From NCBI GenBank assembly GCA_013180625.2, contig SNVD02003253.1:1-64000 (forward strand): a stretch of DNA of 64,000 nucleotides. The letters run 5' to 3'. Of the stretch, positions 59,973 through 64,000 are shown piece after piece; position 1 is the stretch's first letter, and the number at the start of each line of letters is the position of its first letter. The position numbers were made by a program, and so were the translations under genes. This stretch comes from Boswellia sacra (lineage: Eukaryota; Streptophyta; Magnoliopsida; Sapindales; Burseraceae). The notes beneath the pieces were generated by a model. That model saw only the letters and a list, made by a program, of their open reading frames with translations, had not been told where the DNA came from and searched no databases.

Positions 59973-61052
59973 TGATAAGTGGGTTTATACTCGCAATTTA
60001 AGTGTCTTTAAGCTTAATATTCTGTCAGTTTTTGGGTATGTTTGTTACTTTTACGTGTGTTTTGTGTTTGTGTAGGTTAAATAAGATTGGAGTATGAGTG
60101 TGGAGAATTTGCAAGCAAAAATACGGCAATTTGAGCAATTATAGTCATTATCCTTAAATGGTCTGTCAACTTCTTGGATTTTTCTATATTGATATGTAAC
60201 GAACTAAAGTTCATGTGATATACCGCTGGAAACCCCCAAAAGTCTACTTTTTGGAAGAGTTTACGGTTTGTCAATCGGAGTTTTGTATGAGAAGTTATGT
60301 GTATTTTTGTACAAAAGGGCAAAATTATAATTTGTAGTATTGTGTGGTACTATAGCAAGCTTAGAATTTTTCACTTGGCCCCTTAAGTTGAAGCTTTCAA
60401 TTTTTGGAATTTAGCTCTTGCTTATAAAGATGAAATTTTTCTCATTTTAGGATATCTCCCATTCGGGAGAAGAACTCTTCACCCTCTAGAAAGAGAAACT
60501 CCCTCCCCTCTTATGGCGGTTGGCGCGACGGTTTTCAGTGTCGAAAATCCATAGTCATCGAATTTGTCTCCAACAGTTTAGTTTTCTTTTTCCCTCCTTT
60601 TTAATTATGTTTGTTGTGTGTATTTTTTTAATAAGATTTAATTTCTGTCTTCTAGGGTTAAGACGTAACCAAATTATGATACTCTAGTTAATTGAATTCA
60701 ATATATTAGTTATTTATTCTATGATTGTTGAGCAATTTAATTATATGCTTAATGCTTGTGAAAGCCTGATCAACTTTTGCATGATTTGAGATATGAATTG
60801 AGACTGAGAAGTGACATTCATATTAATCCTTAATTATTTTGCCATAAATCATCATGAGATAGAGACATGACTGTGATTTGTGCAATCTTATTGATTTCTT
60901 GCGCTTAATGGGCATTAATAGTGAGTTAGATAAGACAGAGATGTGATTCTAATATATTAATAAACATTGTTATTGCTTGAGAAAGAATAACAATTACATC
61001 AGTGAAATCGATTGGCAACAATTAGGAAAAAGGCTGGTATTATAGTAATTAA
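59973..61052 (+). repeat. 3' LTR of the Athila/Tat-like element, truncated
   Basis: It aligns with 52536 to about 53625 and stops at tatagtaattaa, where a CACTA terminus begins. The last ~320 bp, expected to start taactagatgg, should lie beyond the right edge of this window if CACTA 3 is simply inserted. Confidence 0.85.
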
Positions 61053-61862
61053 CACTACAAGAATTTTTTGCATATTTGTTACTTCACAATTTTTTTATTT
61101 AGCATTTTTTAAAAAAGTAAGAAATTTAATCATGTCTTAAAAGTCAAACCTATCAATTCATCTTATTTGTCACTTTTTGTCTTATTCAATCACATATATA
61201 TCACATTTTTATAAAAGTTTGACAAGTATGTGAAAATTTAATTTTTTCTTTTCCCCCTCAAATTTCTCTCTTTCTTTTCATTTTTTCTTTCAAATATGTG
61301 AATATAATATTTAAAATTTTAGTAAATTTATCTAAATTTAATTAAACAATATAATTTTATTTTTGATCTAAAATTAAAAATAATTTTTAAAAATATTTAA
61401 ATTAAAGATAACATTATTATATATATGAAAAAAATAAATTTTTAAATATTAAATTTTAAAAAAATAAATTTTTAAGTGTGAAAATTTTATGAAATAAATA
61501 AAATTATTTTTTAATTTCAAAGTGATGAAAATCACATTATTTAATTGCTTTGATGAAAATTAAGCAATTAAAAATTTCAAAAAAATTATTTTACAATAAT
61601 ATAATATTTTAAATATGCAAAAAATTATTATAATTTATTTTAAAAATGAAATTAAAACATTTAGTGCTCTAAAAATTATAAAAAATTAGTTTAATGGTGT
61701 AAATGAAAAAATTTTAAATATTAGGACTGAATAATGGGATGATTTTGATAATTTGTAATAGATATGGATTTCCAGAAATTTCACAAATCCTATATAAAGA
61801 AAATGACACAACCCTAATGATCTAAATCTCTAATTTCGGTTCTCTCTCTCCCTCGCTCTCAA

Positions 61863-62084
61863 TGGCCAGCAACCAGCCAAGTCGGCTGCAGCGGTGCCGT
61901 CCCTTGCAGATTTTCCTTAGCCTGTATAATTTGCAGAGTTGTGGCTTCACCGAGCGAGTCGGGGAAGAAGATAGAGATGTATTCTCCGGTATTTTACGTC
62001 GCGTGTACTGCCGGCGGGATCCTCGGCTGTGGACTTACTCACATGCTTGTCACTCCTCTTGATCTCGTTAAGTGTAATATGCAG
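61863..62084 (+). pseudogene. Mitochondrial phosphate carrier (PHT3) exon
   Basis: The frame starting at 61863 reads SESGKKIEMYSPVFYVAC, TAGGILGCGLTHMLVTPLDL and VKCNMQ, then stops at a gt donor. This is the first conserved segment of the plant mitochondrial phosphate carrier (MPT3/PHT3;1 type), which brings phosphate into the matrix. It includes the carrier signature P-L-D-L-V-K and the first transmembrane helix. The only ATG in the leader (61862) is in a different frame, and no upstream ATG is in frame, so the transit peptide region is lost or scrambled. The next PHT3 exon (IDPAKYKSI...) is not found downstream. A captured fragment in CACTA 3 is the most likely explanation. Confidence 0.75.
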
Positions 62085-62149
62085 GTCTATCTTTCGCTTA
62101 CAGATCTATCCCTTTAACTTCCGTTTTTGACTAATTTTGACCGTTTTAG

Positions 62150-63689
62150 TTTTAGATTGACGCTTTGCCAGAGCAGTTTCAGGTCTGAACTTCGTGAAGA
62201 GTTTCTGAAAAAAGGTTTGTACCTCATTTCCTAACTTTATAAATTAGAACTTCGAATCAACTACCGGTTCTAAAATCTTTTCATTCTTATGTACTAATTT
62301 AATTGCAATTGCCGCAAAGTCTGGCATTGTGGAGACATTAAAACAGTCCCTTGCTGCCAATGCAAAAATTGATTGTACTTTGAATTTTTCGCTAATTAAA
62401 AGATGTATTGTGCTGAACATTTTAGCTTTTGCAGAAAGTACCCCTACTGGATGTACTGGAACTGTTGGCATATTTGGTTAGACAATCAGGACCATTTTTA
62501 GGATTTATTTTTGGTAGGTGCAAAGGCTAGTTTAATATCTTATCTATTTTAATAGGGTGAAATTTCGTCTTCTTTGGTGTATTATTATTTTGTTTAGTAC
62601 TTTACCTTGAGCTTAATGGGTGATAAATAATTGGGTCACTGTGGGGATCAATTATTGTCCTTGTTTTATGTAGAAAATCAAGGACTTGGTTAAGGATTAT
62701 TTATGGGCCTGAAAAATTGAATATTTTCAACCTTAATCTTGGTTAAAACTTGTTGTTGTATGCAACTGATACAATTTGGCTGTCAGATGGAGGAATGGTT
62801 ATTCTTTTGTGAACAATTTGGAAAAAATTAAGATACTAGATAAAATTGAAATAGGGCATAGTGATTATTGAACCTGACCGGTAATTAAATTTTTGTGAGT
62901 AATTTGGAAGAACTGAAGATACTGGATAAAATTGAAATGGAGCACAAATGCGTAATAATGATTTGGCTACTGAACCTTGAAAATCTCTCCTTCCAACTTG
63001 CATCATCTTCTAAATGCATTAATTTATTGATAAAATGGTGGTAGATTTGCTTATTTTAGATAGAAGTCATTTTAGGATCAGTTTGATAAATTAGGTCATT
63101 TGCAAAAATGAATTATCAAGAGCACCAGTGTGGTTGCTAATTTTTTTTGTTACCTTGCCGTAAGGTAACTAATATTTGGAATGATTTCCATATTTCTGAA
63201 ATTGTTTTTCTTGAATGCAGGATTTGTCTTTACAGCTGTAACTGTTCCCTATCTATGTTCTGAGGTTTGTAGCTACTTTGACACTTGTGTTACTTTGTTT
63301 TTATGTGTCAAGTCTGGCCGTAGATGCATGTATTTGTAATCTACTAAAAGATGCAAAGGATACAAAAAAATGCTAGAGGGAGTTGCGATGCTACTCCAGT
63401 TCAAGTCTTTGTTTACTGTGTGTGTTTTAATGGATGTGCATTTTATAAGACCTTGCTACATTTTCTAGGTTAGAGCCTTGTTAGTGTGGCAAGCATGGTT
63501 TGTTTTTAATTCTTAGAACTGAAACTTTTGTGGTTTGGCTTTGTTAAATGTCTTCTAATGTTCATGCAACTTGACTCCTGAATCCAACATGGGAAGGATT
63601 ATGAATTTGATGCTCCGGTCAAACTATTGGACAAACTTTTGCACGCAATGGCACAATCTGTAGATGAACAAGTTGTTGTGGTTTTTGAG

Positions 63690-63739
<50 letters not shown>

Positions 63740-63960
63740 TGTCTCATGCATGCCCCATAAATTGCCTATCATTTGTATTTTCATATGATTGCTATAGTTT
63801 GCTGAATGTGAACTCAATTCCTTTTAGTAAGAATACTTGCATTGTGAATGTACGTTTGTTTCCAGAAGAGCATTAGAGATCATAATATTCCTCTGAAATT
63901 TGTGCCAGGTGCTTGTGGCTGACATTAATATTGGATATGAGGAGATTGTCAATACTCAAG
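62150..63960 (+). other. Several exon-like segments of an unrecognised gene
   Basis: Between plausible acceptor and donor sites I read IDALPEQFQ (about 62157-62183), KVPLLDVLELLAYLVRQSG and PFLGFIFG (about 62437-62513), FVFTAVTVPYLCSE (about 63222-63264), [20 protein letters not shown] and [11 protein letters not shown] (about 63600-63690), and VLVADINIGYEEIVNTQVW (about 63910-63966). The composition is protein-like and helical. The pieces do not match the phosphate carrier. I do not recognise a family; phases and joints are uncertain. Confidence 0.35.
63690..63735. repeat. (TC)n microsatellite
   Basis: A run of about 22 TC units lies in an apparent intron, just after the donor following VVVVFE. 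Confidence 0.95.
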
Positions 63961-64000
63961 TCTGGATTATGAGATGCAATGGTATGATGCAATACTGCTA

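Larger units (their letters stand above)
52536..61052 (+). mobile_element. Athila/Tat-like gag-only LTR element
   Basis: The left LTR spans 52536-53941 (tgataagtgggtttatactc to tttttgcaaca). It is followed by a primer site of the type tttttggcgtcgctgtcaggga, close to the ttttggcgccgttgccgggga site of Athila/Tat-type plant gypsy elements. The right LTR starts at 59973 after the polypurine tract aagtttgggggtatt. It is cut off at 61052 by CACTA 3, so only 1080 of about 1406 bp are present. The interior holds a broken gag-protease and no RT or integrase, and contains a copia solo LTR. Without that LTR the interior is about 4.2 kb. The element is inserted in gypsy RT sequence. Confidence 0.85.
61053..64000 (+). 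mobile_element. CACTA-type transposon 3, left part, runs off the window
   Basis: The sequence cactacaagaattttttgca begins precisely where the Athila/Tat-like LTR is interrupted, preceded by TAA (likely target duplication). The first ~700 bp are AT-rich with recurring words such as cacattttt and tttgacaagtatgtga. The right end is not in the window. Downstream lie a TATA-like cctatataaag (about 61790), a pyrimidine-rich leader and exons of host type. The alternative is that the CACTA part is short and a real gene starts near 61800, but then the missing LTR remainder and a TAGTG end should be visible before it. I see neither. Confidence 0.65.

Noticed and set aside
61862..62062. 66-aa frame starting at the first ATG of the right-edge leader
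   Set aside because: It overlaps the phosphate-carrier exon in the wrong frame; the conserved KKIEMYSP...PLDLVKCNMQ sequence is in the +1 frame, so this ATG does not give the real protein.
1..64000. A novel defence or multi-gene system
   Set aside because: All coding regions resolve to transposon proteins or captured host exons, almost all broken; nothing suggests a cooperating gene set.

Overview
The window looks like an AT-rich intergenic segment of a flowering-plant (eudicot-type) nuclear genome. The evidence is plant-type CACTA (En/Spm) transposase parts, Ty1/copia and Ty3/gypsy LTR retrotransposons (one with an initiator-tRNA-Met primer site), an Ac-like hAT end pair, a Harbinger-type MITE, and fragments of typical plant nuclear genes (GH38 alpha-mannosidase, F-box/LRR, mitochondrial phosphate carrier PHT3) split by GT-AG introns. 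I see no intact host gene, no rRNA, no complete tRNA, no CRISPR array and no bacterial-style operon. Essentially all recognisable coding sequence is transposon protein or host exons carried inside transposons, and nearly all of it is broken.

Layout. 1-1025: unassigned, holding one arm of a 19-kb-spaced inverted repeat. 1026-9393: CACTA element 1 (target duplication CGC) with a decayed ULP1/C48 protease gene on the minus strand, a 975-bp Harbinger MITE in that gene and a 265-bp perfect-ended foldback element. 9397-12180: AT-rich, no gene. 12567-14870: a ~1.02-kb duplication built partly from 65-bp minisatellite units. 15480-17835: extreme AT-rich tandem repeats around a dense TCGA-motif cluster. 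18700-19459: hAT MITE (target duplication GATGGCAA). 20771-32610: Ty3/gypsy-type element reduced to LTRs, a broken gag and minisatellites, split by a minus-strand Ty1/copia element (22651-29175, target duplication ATTTT). 32611-36457: mostly unassigned, with a possible WD40 gene fragment. 36463-48766: Ty3/gypsy chromovirus-type element (target duplication TGAAC) whose 3' LTR is split by CACTA element 2 (38362-46690, target duplication ATT). 50637-52535: an inverted LTR fragment and gypsy protease/reverse transcriptase. 52536-61052: Athila/Tat-like gag-only element interrupted by a copia solo LTR (56862-58699, target duplication ACTTG). 61053-64000: left part of a third CACTA-type element that runs off the window.

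How it fits together. The insertions are nested and their order can be read from target-site duplications: gypsy before copia, gypsy before CACTA 2, gypsy pol before Athila-like before CACTA 3 and the solo LTR. The most interesting biology is gene capture. CACTA 2 carries two consecutive alpha-mannosidase exons with their intron plus an F-box/LRR fragment. CACTA 3 appears to carry the first conserved exon of a mitochondrial phosphate carrier followed by exons I cannot assign. The captured reading frames contain stops or frame breaks, so they look like passengers rather than working genes.
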